Of a stretch of DNA of 64,000 bases, positions 6,903 to 16,343 are shown piece by piece. The position numbers and the translations under genes are program-made. The stretch comes from Pelomonas paludis. Its GTDB lineage: Bacteria; Pseudomonadota; Gammaproteobacteria; Burkholderiales; Burkholderiaceae_C. The notes below the pieces were generated by a model. It saw nothing but the letters and a program-made list of their open reading frames with translations, did not search any database and had not been told where the DNA came from. The stretch's first letter is position 1; every line of letters starts with the position of its first letter. The stretch lies in contig NZ_JBDPZD010000002.1 in NCBI RefSeq assembly GCF_039872745.1, positions 248,001-312,000 on the forward strand, read 5' to 3'.

Positions 6903-9118
6903 AGCACTCGCGCCGACAACTCCTACAAGGCAGCGGCGGCTTGCTGCTAGGGCTGTGGCTGCCAGGCAGCCGCGCCGCCAGCGACGCCGTGGGCAAGCCT
7001 GAGAGCGTCGCCGCAGCGACTGAGTTCAAGCCCAATGCCTTCATCCGCATCGCTTCGAGCGGCGTGGTGACCTTGATCTCCAAGCAGCCGGAGATTGGCC
7101 AGGGTATCAAGACCTCGCTGCCCATGGTGCTGGCCGAAGAGCTGGACATCCGCTGGCAGGACGTGCGCGTCGAGCAGGGCGACCTCGACCCCATCTATGG
7201 CAGCCAGTTTGCGGGCGGCTCGCTCTCCACGCCCAACAACTACACCGACTTCCAGCGGCTGGGCGCCACGGCGCGCTTGCTGCTGGTGCGTGCGGCCGCG
7301 GCGCAGTGGCAGCTGCCCGAGACCGAGCTCACCACCGAAGCTGGCCACGTGCTGCATGCGAAGACCAAGCGACGGATTGGCTACGGCGCCCTGGTGCCTG
7401 CAGCTGCTCAACTGCCGGTCCCCAAGGCCGACGAGGTCAAGCTCAAGGACCCGCGCCACTACAAGCTGCTGGGCACGCGCATTGGTGGCGTAGACAACCC
7501 GGCCGTCGTCACCGGCAAGCCGCTCTTCGGCATCGACGTGCGCCAGCCAGGTCAGCTCACGGCCACCTTCGTCAAATGCCCAGTGTTTGGTGGCAAGGTG
7601 CGCAGCGCCAACCTGGAGGCCATCAAGGCCCTGCCTGGCGTGCGGGACGCGTTCGTCGTCGAGGGCACCAGCAACCTGAACGGCCTGATGCCCGGCGTGG
7701 CCATCGTGGCCGAACACACCTGGGCGGCCCTCAGCGCCCGCAAACAGCTGCGAGTGGACTGGGACGAAGGCCCCTATGCCACCCAAAGCTGGCGCGGCTT
7801 TGTGCAGCAGGCCGACACGCTCGGATCCCAGCCCGGTGCCGCTACGCACCGGCGTGATGGCGACGTGAACACCGCCCTACAGGCCGCCGCCAAAACGGTG
7901 ACCGCGCGCTACGAATACCCGTTCATCTCCCACGCCAGCATCGAGCCGCAGAACTGCACCGCCTGGTGGCACGACGGCGTGATGGAGCTGTGGGCGCCAA
8001 CGCAGAACCCCGGCGCCGGCCAGAACCTGGTGGCCAGCACGCTGGGCATTCCCAAGGAGCAGATCAAGCTGCACATGACGCGCAGCGGCGGTGGCTTTGG
8101 GCGCCGCCTGAGCGCCGACTACATCGTCGAGGCCGCCGCCATCGCCAAGCGCGTGGCAGCGCCTGTGCAACTGGTGTGGACGCGCGAGGACGACCTCCAG
8201 CACGACCACTACCGTGCCGGCGGCTTCCACTTCCTGCGCGGCGGTGTTGACGCACAAGGCCACGTGGTGGCCTGGCACGACCACTTCGTGACCTTTGCCA
8301 ACCGTGTCGAGCGCGAAGGCAAGAGCGTGCTGGCCCCCGGCAGTGGCGGCTATCTGGGCGGCGATGAGTTCCCCGGCCGCTGGGTGCCGAATTGCCTGAT
8401 CGAGCAGACGCCGCTGGAGTGCGGCATCCCCATGGGCCCGTGGCGTGCGCCTGGCAGCAATGTGTTCTCGTGGGTGGTGCACAGCTTCATTGACGAGCTG
8501 GCCCACGCGGCCGGGCGAGACCCGCTGCAGTTCCGGCTCGACCTGCTCGGGCAGCAAGACAGCGTCGCGCCAACCGATGGCCGAGGCGCGCCCTATCACG
8601 TGGGCCGCATGCGCGCGGTGCTGCAAGAGGCCGCGAAGCGCGCGGGTTGGGGCACGCCTCTTCCCAAAGGTCGCGGGCGCGGCATCGCCTTCCAGTTCAG
8701 CCACCGGGGCTATGTCGCCCAGGTGGCCGAGGTGACCGTCTCGCGCGAGGGTGAACTCAAGGTCGATCGGGTCACCGTCGTCACCGACATCGGCGGCCAG
8801 ATCGTCAACCTCAGCGGTGCCGAGAACCAGGTGCAGGGCTCGGTGATCGACGCGCTCGGCACCCTGATGCACGCACAGCTCGACATCGAAGGTGGCCGCA
8901 TCGTGCAGAGCAATTTCGGCGAGTACCCGTTGATCCGCTTGGCCGAGTCGCCACCACGCATCGACGTGCACTTCATGAAGACCGATTTCCCGGTCACGGG
9001 CCTCGGCGAGCCGGCCTTTCCGCCGCTGGCGCCAGCGGTGTGCAACGCCATCTTTGCGGCCACGGGCCACCGCGTGCGCAAGATGCCGCTGTCCAGCAGC
9101 GACCTGCGCTGGGCTTGA
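6899..9118 (+). CDS. Isoquinoline 1-oxidoreductase-type molybdopterin-binding large subunit
   Basis: This 739-residue molybdenum hydroxylase subunit has a twin-arginine signal (SRRQLLQGSGG), so the complex should be exported folded to the periplasm. An N-terminal IorB-type domain is followed by the two MoCo-binding domains. Visible signatures are SGGGFGRRLSADY for cofactor binding, PWRAPGSN, and TGLGEPAFPPLAPA near the end, with Glu704 at the family's base position. It is translationally coupled (ATGA) to the small subunit. Alternative names in the family are aldehyde or nicotinate dehydrogenase-like; sequence alone does not settle the substrate. Its TGA abuts the stop codon of the convergent gene with no base between. 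Confidence 0.9.
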   Translation: MKHSRRQLLQGSGGLLLGLWLPGSRAASDAVGKPESVAAATEFKPNAFIRIASSGVVTLISKQPEIGQGIKTSLPMVLAEELDIRWQDVRVEQGDLDPIYGSQFAGGSLSTPNNYTDFQRLGATARLLLVRAAAAQWQLPETELTTEAGHVLHAKTKRRIGYGALVPAAAQLPVPKADEVKLKDPRHYKLLGTRIGGVDNPAVVTGKPLFGIDVRQPGQLTATFVKCPVFGGKVRSANLEAIKALPGVRDAFVVEGTSNLNGLMPGVAIVAEHTWAALSARKQLRVDWDEGPYATQSWRGFVQQADTLGSQPGAATHRRDGDVNTALQAAAKTVTARYEYPFISHASIEPQNCTAWWHDGVMELWAPTQNPGAGQNLVASTLGIPKEQIKLHMTRSGGGFGRRLSADYIVEAAAIAKRVAAPVQLVWTREDDLQHDHYRAGGFHFLRGGVDAQGHVVAWHDHFVTFANRVEREGKSVLAPGSGGYLGGDEFPGRWVPNCLIEQTPLECGIPMGPWRAPGSNVFSWVVHSFIDELAHAAGRDPLQFRLDLLGQQDSVAPTDGRGAPYHVGRMRAVLQEAAKRAGWGTPLPKGRGRGIAFQFSHRGYVAQVAEVTVSREGELKVDRVTVVTDIGGQIVNLSGAENQVQGSVIDALGTLMHAQLDIEGGRIVQSNFGEYPLIRLAESPPRIDVHFMKTDFPVTGLGEPAFPPLAPAVCNAIFAATGHRVRKMPLSSSDLRWA

Positions 9119-10132
9119 TCAGGCCAACGCCTCCCAGCTGCCGCTGCGCTCAGACCTGAAGAGCGCGTCAATGACGCGCATCTGCGCCTCGGCATCGCCC
9201 AGCGGATAGCCGTCCGCCACCTGGTCACGGATGCGGCGCGAGAAGGCCTCGCCCTGCAGGCGGTACTGGTCGGCCGGCGCGATGTCGATCCACTCGATAC
9301 GGCTGCCGTCCAGCGCGCCGCCGGGGTCCAGCGCAATGCGCGTTGCACCGCCGGGTGGTGGGTTGAAGGGGATGGGGATCTCGATCCGGCCTTGCGAGCC
9401 AATGGCCTGCACCCGCTGGTAGCCGCAGTTCTGGGTCGACACCGTGAAGGTCAGATGCCGCCCACCGCCAAAGTCCACCAGCGCACTGGTGCGGCGGTCC
9501 GTGCCGAAGGCCGGGTCGCGGTCCACCAAGGCCACCACGCGCAGGGGCTCGGCCTCAAACAGGTAGCGGCCGGAGAGGATGGCGTAGCAGCCGATGTCGT
9601 AGAGCGCACCGCCGCCGATGTCGGCCTGATTGCGCACATTGGCCGCATCGACGTTGAAGTACGAGAAGAAGGCCTGCACCGCAGTCAGGGGCCCGATGCG
9701 CCCGGCGCGGATCAGCTCGCGCGCGGTCTGCCATTGCGGGTGGTGGCGCACCATGAAGGCCTCTTCGATCAGCACCTTGTCGGCCACCTCGCGCAACTGC
9801 GCGGCTTCGTCGGCCGAGATGGCCAGCGGCTTCTCGCACAGCACATGCTTGCCCGCCCGCGCAGCGGCGAGCGTGAGGGGCACGTGCAGGTGATTGGGCA
9901 AGGGGTTGTAGATGGCCTCGATCTCGGGGTCGGCGATCAAGTCCTCGTAGCTGCCGTAGGCCACGGGGATGCCCAGCTCGCTGGCTGCCGCCTGGGCCGA
10001 GGCCAGTGAGCGCGAAGCGATCGCGCGCAGCTCCACCCAGGGGCTGGGCTGCATCGAAGGCAGCACGCGAGACGTGCCGATCTTGGCGGTGCTGAGCACG
10101 CCCCAGACCACGGGTTTGATGTTCGCTTCCAT
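9119..10132 (-). CDS. Gfo/Idh/MocA family NAD(P)-dependent oxidoreductase
   Basis: The 337 residues carry an N-terminal Rossmann domain (WGVLSTAKIGTSRVLP at about 10-25) and the family signature GKHVLCEKPLA at about 93-103, whose Lys is catalytic in relatives. The C-terminal alpha/beta domain includes GGGALYDIGCYAI. Such enzymes oxidise or reduce sugars, inositols or dihydrodiols; the subgroup resembles trans-1,2-dihydrobenzene-1,2-diol or glucose-fructose oxidoreductase-like proteins. I took the ATG at 10132. A TTG at 10138 overlapping the polA stop would add two residues and is closer to the GAGG. The gene directly follows polA on the same strand and is probably co-transcribed with it. Confidence 0.85.
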   Translation of the reverse strand: MEANIKPVVWGVLSTAKIGTSRVLPSMQPSPWVELRAIASRSLASAQAAASELGIPVAYGSYEDLIADPEIEAIYNPLPNHLHVPLTLAAARAGKHVLCEKPLAISADEAAQLREVADKVLIEEAFMVRHHPQWQTARELIRAGRIGPLTAVQAFFSYFNVDAANVRNQADIGGGALYDIGCYAILSGRYLFEAEPLRVVALVDRDPAFGTDRRTSALVDFGGGRHLTFTVSTQNCGYQRVQAIGSQGRIEIPIPFNPPPGGATRIALDPGGALDGSRIEWIDIAPADQYRLQGEAFSRRIRDQVADGYPLGDAEAQMRVIDALFRSERSGSWEALA

Positions 10133-10134
10133 GC

Positions 10135-12906
10135 TCAATGCGCCTCGTCCCAGTTCGCCCCCACACCCACCTCGGCCAGCAGCGGCACCTTGAGCGCCGC
10201 CACGCCGGCCATCAGGCGCGGCACCTCGGTCTTGACCCAGTCCAGCTCGGCCTCGGGCACCTCGAAGACCAGCTCGTCATGCACCTGCATGACCATCTTG
10301 GTGGCCTTGCCCGCCGCATCCAGCTCGCGCTGCACGGCGATCATGGCCAGCTTGATCAGGTCGGCCGCCGTGCCTTGCATGGGCGCATTGATGGCCTGGC
10401 GCTCGGCGCCGGCGCGGCGCGGACCGTTGCCGGAGTTGATCTCGGGCAGCCAGAGGCGCCGGCCGAACACGGTCTCGACATAGCCCTTGGCCTTGGCCTC
10501 GACCTTGGTCTCGTCCATGTAGCGCTTCACGCCCGCAAAGCGGGTGAAGTAGCGGTCGATGTAGTCCTTGGCCGCTTTTTGCTCGATGCCGAGCGACTGC
10601 GCGAGGCCAAAGGCGCCCATGCCGTAGATGAGACCGAAGTTGATGGTCTTGGCGTAGCGGCGCTGCTCGCTGGAGACCTCGTCGAGCGGCGTGCCAAAGA
10701 CCTCGCTGGCGGTGGCGCGGTGCACGTCCTGCCCCTCCTGGAAGGCGCGCAGCAGGCCGGGGTCCTCGCTGATGTGGGCCATGATGCGCAGCTCGATCTG
10801 CGAGTAGTCGGCCGAGACTAGACGAAACCCCGGCGGTGCAATGAAGGCCTCGCGCACGCGGCGCCCTTCCGCCGTGCGGATGGGGATGTTCTGCAGATTG
10901 GGCTCGTTGCTGGAGAGCCGCCCTGTCACGGCCACGGCCTGCGCGTAGTTGGTGTGGATGCGGCCGGTGGCCGGGTTGATCTGCAGCGGCAGCTTGTCGG
11001 TGTAGGTGCTCTTGAGCTTGGACAGCGCCCGCACCTCCAGGATCTTGGCCGGCAGCGGGAACTCCAGCGCCAGCTCACTCAGCACCTCTTCGTCGGTCGA
11101 GGCAGCGCCGGTGGCCGTCTTCTTGACGATGGGCAGGCCGAGCTTGGTGAAGAGGATCTCGCCGATCTGCTTGGGTGACCCGAGGTTGAAGGGCTGGCCC
11201 GCAATGGCATAGGCCTCCTGCTCCAGTTGCAGCAGGCGCTGGCCCAGCTCGTGGCTCTGCGTCTGGAGCTTCGCCGCGTCGACCAGCACGCCCTGCCGCT
11301 CGATGCGCGCCAGGATCTCGGCCGTCGGGATCTCGATGTCGCGGTAGACGCGCGTGAGACCCGCGTCGGCCTCGATGCGCGGCCACAGCACCTCGTGCAG
11401 GTGCAGGCACATCTCGGAGTCCTCACACGAGTAGGTGCTGGCCTTGGCCACGTCCACCTGCGCGAACGGGATCTGGTGGGCGCCCTTGCCGCACAGGTCC
11501 TCGTAGCTCAGGCCATGGCGGCCCAGGTGGCGCTCGGCCAGGGCTTCGAGGCTGTGCGTCTTGTGCGCTTCGAGCACATAGCTTTCCAGCATGGTGTCGT
11601 GCGCGGCACCAGCCAGGGCGATGCCTTGATTGGCCAGCACATGGCGGTCGTACTTGAGGTTCTGGCCGATCTTGAGCGCGGCGGCGTCCTCGAGCCAAGG
11701 CTTGAGGCGAGCCAGCACTTCGTCCAGCGGCAACTGCTCGGGCGCATCGGGGCCTTCGTGGCGCAGCGGGATGTAGGCAGCCTGCCCGGGCCGGTCGGCA
11801 AAGGAGATGCCGACGATGCGCGCCCGCATGGGGTCGAGCGAATCGGTCTCGGTGTCAAAGGCCGCCAGTGGCGCCGCGCGCAGCCGGGCCAGCCAGGCAT
11901 CGAGTTGCTCGAAGCTCAGCACCGTGTCGTAGTGGCGTTCGATCTGTGCCGCGTCGGCGGGCGGCTCGGGCTCGGCAAAGAGGTCACCCGTAACCGCAGG
12001 GGCCATCGCTGCTGTTGAGGCCGGCTTGGCCTCCGTCGTCATGGTCTTGAGCCAGGTCTTGAAGCCATTGCGGGTGTAGAAATCGATCAGGCCCGCCTTG
12101 TCCAGCTCACGAAGCTTGAGCGCCTCCAAGCCCGGCCAGCCGTCCATGTGGCCGGAGAGGTCGCAGTCGAGCTTGACGGTGACGAGGCGCCGACCCTGCG
12201 GCAGCCAATCCAGCGCCTTGCGCAGGTTCTCGCCGGCCACGCCCTTGATGGCGTCTGCGGCGGCAATCACGCCGTCCAGCGAGCCATATTCCTGCACCCA
12301 CTTGGCGGCGGTCTTGGGGCCGACCTTCTCGACACCGGGCACGTTGTCCACGGCGTCGCCCATCAGGGTCAGGTAGTCAATGATGCGATTCGGCGCCACG
12401 CCGAACTTGGCCTCCACACCGGCCTCGTCCAGCCGCTCGGGCGGCTTGGCCATGGTGTTGATGAGGGTGACGTCGGGCGTCACGAGTTGGGCCAGGTCCT
12501 TGTCGCCGGTAGCGATCACCACCGCATGGCCGCTGGCCTCGCCCATGCGGGCCAAGGTGCCGATGGCGTCGTCCGCCTCGATGCCCGGCACCTCCAGTAC
12601 GGGCCAGCCCAGCAGCTTCACCACTTCATGGATGGGCTCGATCTGCGCACGCAACTCGGGCGGCATCGGCGGGCGATGGGCTTTGTATTCAGGGAACCAT
12701 TCGTCGCGGAAGGTCGGGCCCTTGGCGTCGAAGATGCAGGCCGCGTGCTCGGCGCCGATGTCGTCGCGCAGCTTGGTCATCATGGCCACAAAGCCATGCA
12801 CGGCTCCCGTCGGCGCCCCATCGGGCCCGCGCAGATCGGGCATGGCATGAAAGGCGCGATAGAGGAAGCTGGAGCCGTCGACCAGCAGCAGGATGGGTTT
12901 GCTCAT
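10135..12906 (-). CDS. polA: DNA polymerase I
   Basis: This 923-residue enzyme fills gaps and removes RNA primers in repair and lagging-strand synthesis. It has an N-terminal 5'-3' exonuclease (LLLVDGSSFLYRAFHAMP at the start; GIEADDAIGTLA), a 3'-5' exonuclease with an intact DxE motif (AAFDTETDSLDP), and the family A polymerase with motif A (SADYSQIELR), motif B (RRYAKTINFGLIYG) and motif C (QVHDELVFEVP). Proofreading residues look intact, unlike in some lineages. It is preceded by a terminator that separates it from tRNA-Arg, so its promoter should lie in the 60 bases before the ATG. Confidence 0.98.
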   Translation of the reverse strand: MSKPILLLVDGSSFLYRAFHAMPDLRGPDGAPTGAVHGFVAMMTKLRDDIGAEHAACIFDAKGPTFRDEWFPEYKAHRPPMPPELRAQIEPIHEVVKLLGWPVLEVPGIEADDAIGTLARMGEASGHAVVIATGDKDLAQLVTPDVTLINTMAKPPERLDEAGVEAKFGVAPNRIIDYLTLMGDAVDNVPGVEKVGPKTAAKWVQEYGSLDGVIAAADAIKGVAGENLRKALDWLPQGRRLVTVKLDCDLSGHMDGWPGLEALKLRELDKAGLIDFYTRNGFKTWLKTMTTEAKPASTAAMAPAVTGDLFAEPEPPADAAQIERHYDTVLSFEQLDAWLARLRAAPLAAFDTETDSLDPMRARIVGISFADRPGQAAYIPLRHEGPDAPEQLPLDEVLARLKPWLEDAAALKIGQNLKYDRHVLANQGIALAGAAHDTMLESYVLEAHKTHSLEALAERHLGRHGLSYEDLCGKGAHQIPFAQVDVAKASTYSCEDSEMCLHLHEVLWPRIEADAGLTRVYRDIEIPTAEILARIERQGVLVDAAKLQTQSHELGQRLLQLEQEAYAIAGQPFNLGSPKQIGEILFTKLGLPIVKKTATGAASTDEEVLSELALEFPLPAKILEVRALSKLKSTYTDKLPLQINPATGRIHTNYAQAVAVTGRLSSNEPNLQNIPIRTAEGRRVREAFIAPPGFRLVSADYSQIELRIMAHISEDPGLLRAFQEGQDVHRATASEVFGTPLDEVSSEQRRYAKTINFGLIYGMGAFGLAQSLGIEQKAAKDYIDRYFTRFAGVKRYMDETKVEAKAKGYVETVFGRRLWLPEINSGNGPRRAGAERQAINAPMQGTAADLIKLAMIAVQRELDAAGKATKMVMQVHDELVFEVPEAELDWVKTEVPRLMAGVAALKVPLLAEVGVGANWDEAH

Positions 12907-12974
12907 GGCGGGCGATTCTCGCTGCGCAGCCCCACTGGCCGCGCCACCAATTGCGATTCCACAGCCCCAACGGA

Positions 12975-13006
12975 AAACGGGTCAGACGTTCACACGTCTG
13001 ACCCGT
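12975..13006 (-). terminator. Terminator between tRNA-Arg and polA
   Basis: A 14-bp perfect stem (12975-12988 with 12993-13006) has a 4-nt loop. On the minus strand it ends in TTTTCC and lies 17 nt downstream of tRNA-Arg. On the plus strand it is followed by cactcttttt, so it could work in both directions. Confidence 0.8.
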
Positions 13007-13022
13007 TCACTCTTTTTATTGT

Positions 13023-13099
13023 TGGTGCGGCTGGCAGGATTCGAACCCACGACCCCTTGGTTCGTAGCCAAGTACTCTATCCAACTGAGCTACAGCCGC
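13023..13099 (-). tRNA. tRNA-Arg (ACG)
   Basis: This 77-nt cloverleaf lies on the minus strand. GCGGCTG starts at 13099, the D-arm is AGCTCAGTTGGATAGAG, the stem CTTGG/CCAAG carries loop CTACGAA with anticodon ACG, and CCA is encoded (13023-13025). A34 is normally edited to inosine by TadA so that it reads CGU, CGC and CGA. Confidence 0.97.
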
Positions 13100-13109
13100 G
13101 AAGCTCCGC

Positions 13110-13139
13110 AGTATAGCCTGTTTTTGACGCCTCAAACAA
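13110..13139 (-). promoter_or_regulatory. tRNA-Arg promoter
   Basis: On the minus strand, TTGTTT (13139-13134) and TATACT (13115-13110) are separated by 18 nt. The expected transcription start is about 4 nt before the tRNA. The discriminator GCGGAG is again GC-rich. Confidence 0.65.
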
Positions 13140-13167
13140 GAGTCGCCGCGAATTGCCGCAGCGGCCT

Positions 13168-14403
13168 TCAACGCAGGCGTGCGGCCGCGTCCACGCAGCG
13201 GGCTCGGCGTGTGTCGTCGCCTTCTTGCTCGGCGATCGCTGCCAGGGCGAGCCAGGCGCGGCGGCGGGCAGCGGCAGGCAACTCGGCGTCATCAACCACC
13301 GACTCCAGCGTCTGCCGCGACTTGCCCCAGAGCTGACGCTCGAACAGCGCCTGACCCAGCGCACAGGCCAGATGCCCATCGCGGGGCAGGCGCTGCGCGG
13401 CGGCCTCAAGGCGCTGAACCCAGTCGGGCCCGACCCCCACAAGGGCGGGGATCAAGGCGAGTGACAGGGTCTCGCGCGCATCGCGCGGCAAGCTGATGAG
13501 ATCGTCGAAGAAGGGCTTGAGCCACCCACGGCTGTCGTCAAACGCGCCCAACTCGGCGGCGCATTGGGCCGCGCGGGCGGCGACGAAGGCATCGCGTCGG
13601 TCCACAGCCTCCAGCGAGGCCCAAGCAGCGCGGAGCTGGTCGACATCACGCGCCGCCTCCAGCGCCTCGAAGGCGAGCGAGCGCAGCAGCCCTTGCGCGG
13701 CCACCTTGGAGAAGGCCTGGTGCTTGGCGAGCAGGCGGGCGGTGTGCAGGGCATCCAGCGGCCGGCCCGCCAGGCGCGCAGCCTGGAGGCGCAGGCGCAG
13801 GGCCTGGGTGCGGCGGGCGGCGCCGGGGCTGAGTTCGGTCAGCAAGGTCAGCGCGCGGTTGGCATCGCGGTCGTCCACAGCCCACTCGGCAGCCAAGAGG
13901 CGGGCCACGTCATCGGTCACGCCCCGCCCGCTGCTGACCAAGGCGCGCTGCCAGGCCTCGTCGCGCACGCGGCGGTCCTGCAGGCGGTGGGCGCTGCTGG
14001 CGGCCAGCAGGTAGGCCAGCGACTCAAAGGCTGGATCCTGCTGCAGCCCTTCGGCAGCCGCGTGAATGTTGAGTGCGCGTTGTGCCGCTTTCTGGGCGCG
14101 GCTGTAGCGCGCGCCGAAATACTCAGTCAGCGCCTCGCGCAGGGCCACTTGCGCCATGCGCTCACGCTGGGCCAGGCGCCATTGCCGGGCGCGCTTAGGC
14201 AGCGTGGTGAGGGACTCGATGGCCTGGATGGCCGTGACGAGCGCAAAGCAGCCGGCAATCAGCAGCAGCAGGAAAAGATTGAGCGAGAGATCGATGCGCC
14301 AGCCGGCCCAGTAAAAGCTGGCGAGGCCATCGTTGGCGCCCAGGGTGAGCGCCGCCACGACGGCGGCAGCAAACAGCAGCACCAGCCAGACGACGAGCTT
14401 CAT
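13168..14403 (-). CDS. hemY: HemY-like membrane TPR protein
   Basis: The 411-residue protein has two membrane helices (about 1-20 and 40-62) enclosing a short loop (GLASFYWAGWRIDLSLN) that matches the HemY_N signature. A long helical TPR region fills the rest. In proteobacteria hemY of this kind follows hemX in the uroporphyrinogen operon. It is not the protoporphyrinogen oxidase called HemY in Bacillus, and its role in haem synthesis is not established. It starts 14 nt after hemX and closes the hemCDXY transcription unit. Confidence 0.9.
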   Translation of the reverse strand: MKLVVWLVLLFAAAVVAALTLGANDGLASFYWAGWRIDLSLNLFLLLLIAGCFALVTAIQAIESLTTLPKRARQWRLAQRERMAQVALREALTEYFGARYSRAQKAAQRALNIHAAAEGLQQDPAFESLAYLLAASSAHRLQDRRVRDEAWQRALVSSGRGVTDDVARLLAAEWAVDDRDANRALTLLTELSPGAARRTQALRLRLQAARLAGRPLDALHTARLLAKHQAFSKVAAQGLLRSLAFEALEAARDVDQLRAAWASLEAVDRRDAFVAARAAQCAAELGAFDDSRGWLKPFFDDLISLPRDARETLSLALIPALVGVGPDWVQRLEAAAQRLPRDGHLACALGQALFERQLWGKSRQTLESVVDDAELPAAARRRAWLALAAIAEQEGDDTRRARCVDAAARLR

Positions 14404-14417
14404 GCGCTTGACCCGCC

Positions 14418-15578
14418 TCAGCGCCCGGCGGCCGCAGCGGTGAGCGCGGCCAGCGTGTCGTCGGGGCGCGGCACGGACACGGCGCGTGCCTGGCCCGCCA
14501 CCTGGCGCAGCAGCTCGGCCACGCTGGTGACCTTGCGGGACCGCGCATCGAAATACCGCGCCAGCGTCTCCTGCGTGTCGCGCAGGTCAGCCTGCGCGGT
14601 GTCGAACTGGCGGCTCAGCAAGGCGAGGCGGGCATTGAGCAGGCGCAGCTTGAAGTTCTCGCGCAGGAAGAAGCTCTGGTCGGGCGACATCAGGGCCGCC
14701 TCGGGATGCTCGACGCGGGTGACGCGCAGCAGCGTGCGGGCCTCGCCCCAGACCAGGCCGCCCCAGTCGGACAGCTGCTGCGTGGCCTGCCACCACCAAA
14801 GCGCCAGCTTGCCATCGGCAGCGGCCGCCGCAGCTTCACGCTCCAGGCGGGCCTTGCGCTCGCGCTCACGGGTGGCAGCGCGGGCGGGGTCGTCACGGCG
14901 CAGTTCGGCGTGTGCCTCGGCCACACCCACCAGGGGCAGCTCCTCAGCCATGCGCACCACCTCATCGAGCTTGATGGTGAGCGTGGCCACGTCCACCACG
15001 CTGACGGCCTTGACGCGGTCCAGGTCGCGCGCCAGCGCGCGGCGGATGCCTTCCATGCGCGGCTGCTTGTAGCGCTGCAGGCGCTCGTCGGCCTGCTTGA
15101 GCGTGGCCACCAGGGGCTCGGCGCTGCCGGTGATCTGGGTCTGCTGCATGGCCACGCGGATGGCGGCTTCGATGTCGCCAACGACGTTCTCGTCACGCGA
15201 GCGGGACATGGACTGGATCAGCTCTTCGAGCTGCCCGCGCTGCAAGGCCACCTCGGCCAGCCGCGCGTCTAGCAGGGCCACTTTGGCGGCGGTGTCGCGC
15301 ATCAGCGCCTCAGACTGCTTGGCCACATTGCGAGCCTCTGCGGCCTGCGCCTGGCTGGCTTCCTGGCGCTGCACCAGCTCGCGCTCCAGCGACTGCTGGC
15401 GCGACAGGCTCTGCCAAGCCAGCAGCAGGCTGGCCAGGGTCAACACCGCCAGGGCGCCACCGCCCCAGCTCACCCACACGGGCAAGGCCGAAGCAGCAGG
15501 TGCGGGCGGCAGTGCTGGTGCCGGCAGTGCATCAGCGGATTCGGTCGTCGGCGACGAAGGCAGAAGGGGCTCGCTCAC
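14418..15578 (-). CDS. hemX: HemX-like protein (uroporphyrinogen operon, putative)
   Basis: Counted from the GTG at 15578 the protein has 386 residues. A proline/alanine-rich cytoplasmic start is followed by one membrane helix (about 40-60), a coiled coil (about 60-130) and the HemX-family domain (motif LWWWQATQQLSDWGGLVWGE). The GTG overlaps the hemD TGA by 4 bases (GTGA), which fixes the start. The frame stays open further upstream, but only as antisense-like sequence inside hemD. Older names call it uroporphyrin-III C-methyltransferase. I see no S-adenosylmethionine-binding motif, so that label should not be copied. Confidence 0.85.
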   Translation of the reverse strand: MSEPLLPSSPTTESADALPAPALPPAPAASALPVWVSWGGGALAVLTLASLLLAWQSLSRQQSLERELVQRQEASQAQAAEARNVAKQSEALMRDTAAKVALLDARLAEVALQRGQLEELIQSMSRSRDENVVGDIEAAIRVAMQQTQITGSAEPLVATLKQADERLQRYKQPRMEGIRRALARDLDRVKAVSVVDVATLTIKLDEVVRMAEELPLVGVAEAHAELRRDDPARAATRERERKARLEREAAAAAADGKLALWWWQATQQLSDWGGLVWGEARTLLRVTRVEHPEAALMSPDQSFFLRENFKLRLLNARLALLSRQFDTAQADLRDTQETLARYFDARSRKVTSVAELLRQVAGQARAVSVPRPDDTLAALTAAAAGR

Positions 15579-16336
15579 AGTGGAGGAGATTGTGTCAGGG
15601 CCTGCACGATGGACTCGGCGCTGGGTCGCGTCAACACGACATTCAAAAACCCCGCCGTGCGGCAGGCGTCGGCAATGCGTGGATGCGTGGCCAGCGCCGC
15701 GTGTGCGCTCAGCTCGACCGTCGGCAGCAGGGCTTGCAGGTGCGTCAGCGACTCCGAACTGGTGAAGAGCCAGGCCCACTGCCCCGGCGCGGCGCGCACG
15801 CGTGCCAGCAGCTCGCTCTCTGCGGCCGAAAGCACCGGGCTGCGGCGGTGATACACCGCGTGCGCCTCGACCTGCGCGCCGGCGGCACGCAGGTGATCGG
15901 CCAGCCATTCACGGCCCCCGTCGCCACGCAGGAAGACGACGCGCCTGCCCGCCCAGGCCTCGGCGGCGAGCCGCGGCCAGAGGTGCTCGGAATCGAGGTG
16001 GGCCGCGTCGGCATCAGGCGTCAAAACCTGGTCGGGCGCCAGACCGGCGTCAAGCAAGGCCTGGGCGGTCCCGGGGCCCACGCAGGCGGCGCGCAGCCCC
16101 GCCGGCCAGCTCGCAGGTTCGCGCCCCGCAAAGGTGTGGCGCACGGCATTGGGGCTGACGAACACGGCCAGCGCCGCACCGTGCTGGAGCCTGGCCCAGG
16201 CGGCGTCACGCGCTGCAGCCGTAGCGGCCTCGATCTCGATCAGCGGCAGGCTCTCGACCTCGGCCCCCAGGGCCGCCAGGCGCTGGGCCCAGTCGGCCGC
16301 CTGGGCGCGCGGCCGCGTCAGCAGCAGACGCCTCAT
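15575..16336 (-). CDS. hemD: Uroporphyrinogen-III synthase
   Basis: HemD cyclises hydroxymethylbilane to uroporphyrinogen III with inversion of ring D. The protein has 253 residues from the ATG at 16336 (MRRLLLTRP…). It shows the two-lobed pattern of this divergent family: LLLTRPRAQAADWAQ at the start, VFVSPNAVRH in the first lobe, and GQWAWLFTSSESLTHL near the end. A GTG at 16369 would extend it into hemC and is less likely. It sits between hemC and hemX as in other betaproteobacteria. Confidence 0.9.
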   Translation of the reverse strand: MRRLLLTRPRAQAADWAQRLAALGAEVESLPLIEIEAATAAARDAAWARLQHGAALAVFVSPNAVRHTFAGREPASWPAGLRAACVGPGTAQALLDAGLAPDQVLTPDADAAHLDSEHLWPRLAAEAWAGRRVVFLRGDGGREWLADHLRAAGAQVEAHAVYHRRSPVLSAAESELLARVRAAPGQWAWLFTSSESLTHLQALLPTVELSAHAALATHPRIADACRTAGFLNVVLTRPSAESIVQALTQSPPL

Positions 16337-16343
16337 CCGGCCG

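Noticed and set aside
14418..15578. HemX as uroporphyrin-III C-methyltransferase
   Set aside because: No S-adenosylmethionine-binding motif is seen; the family is a membrane coiled-coil protein that inherited the name.
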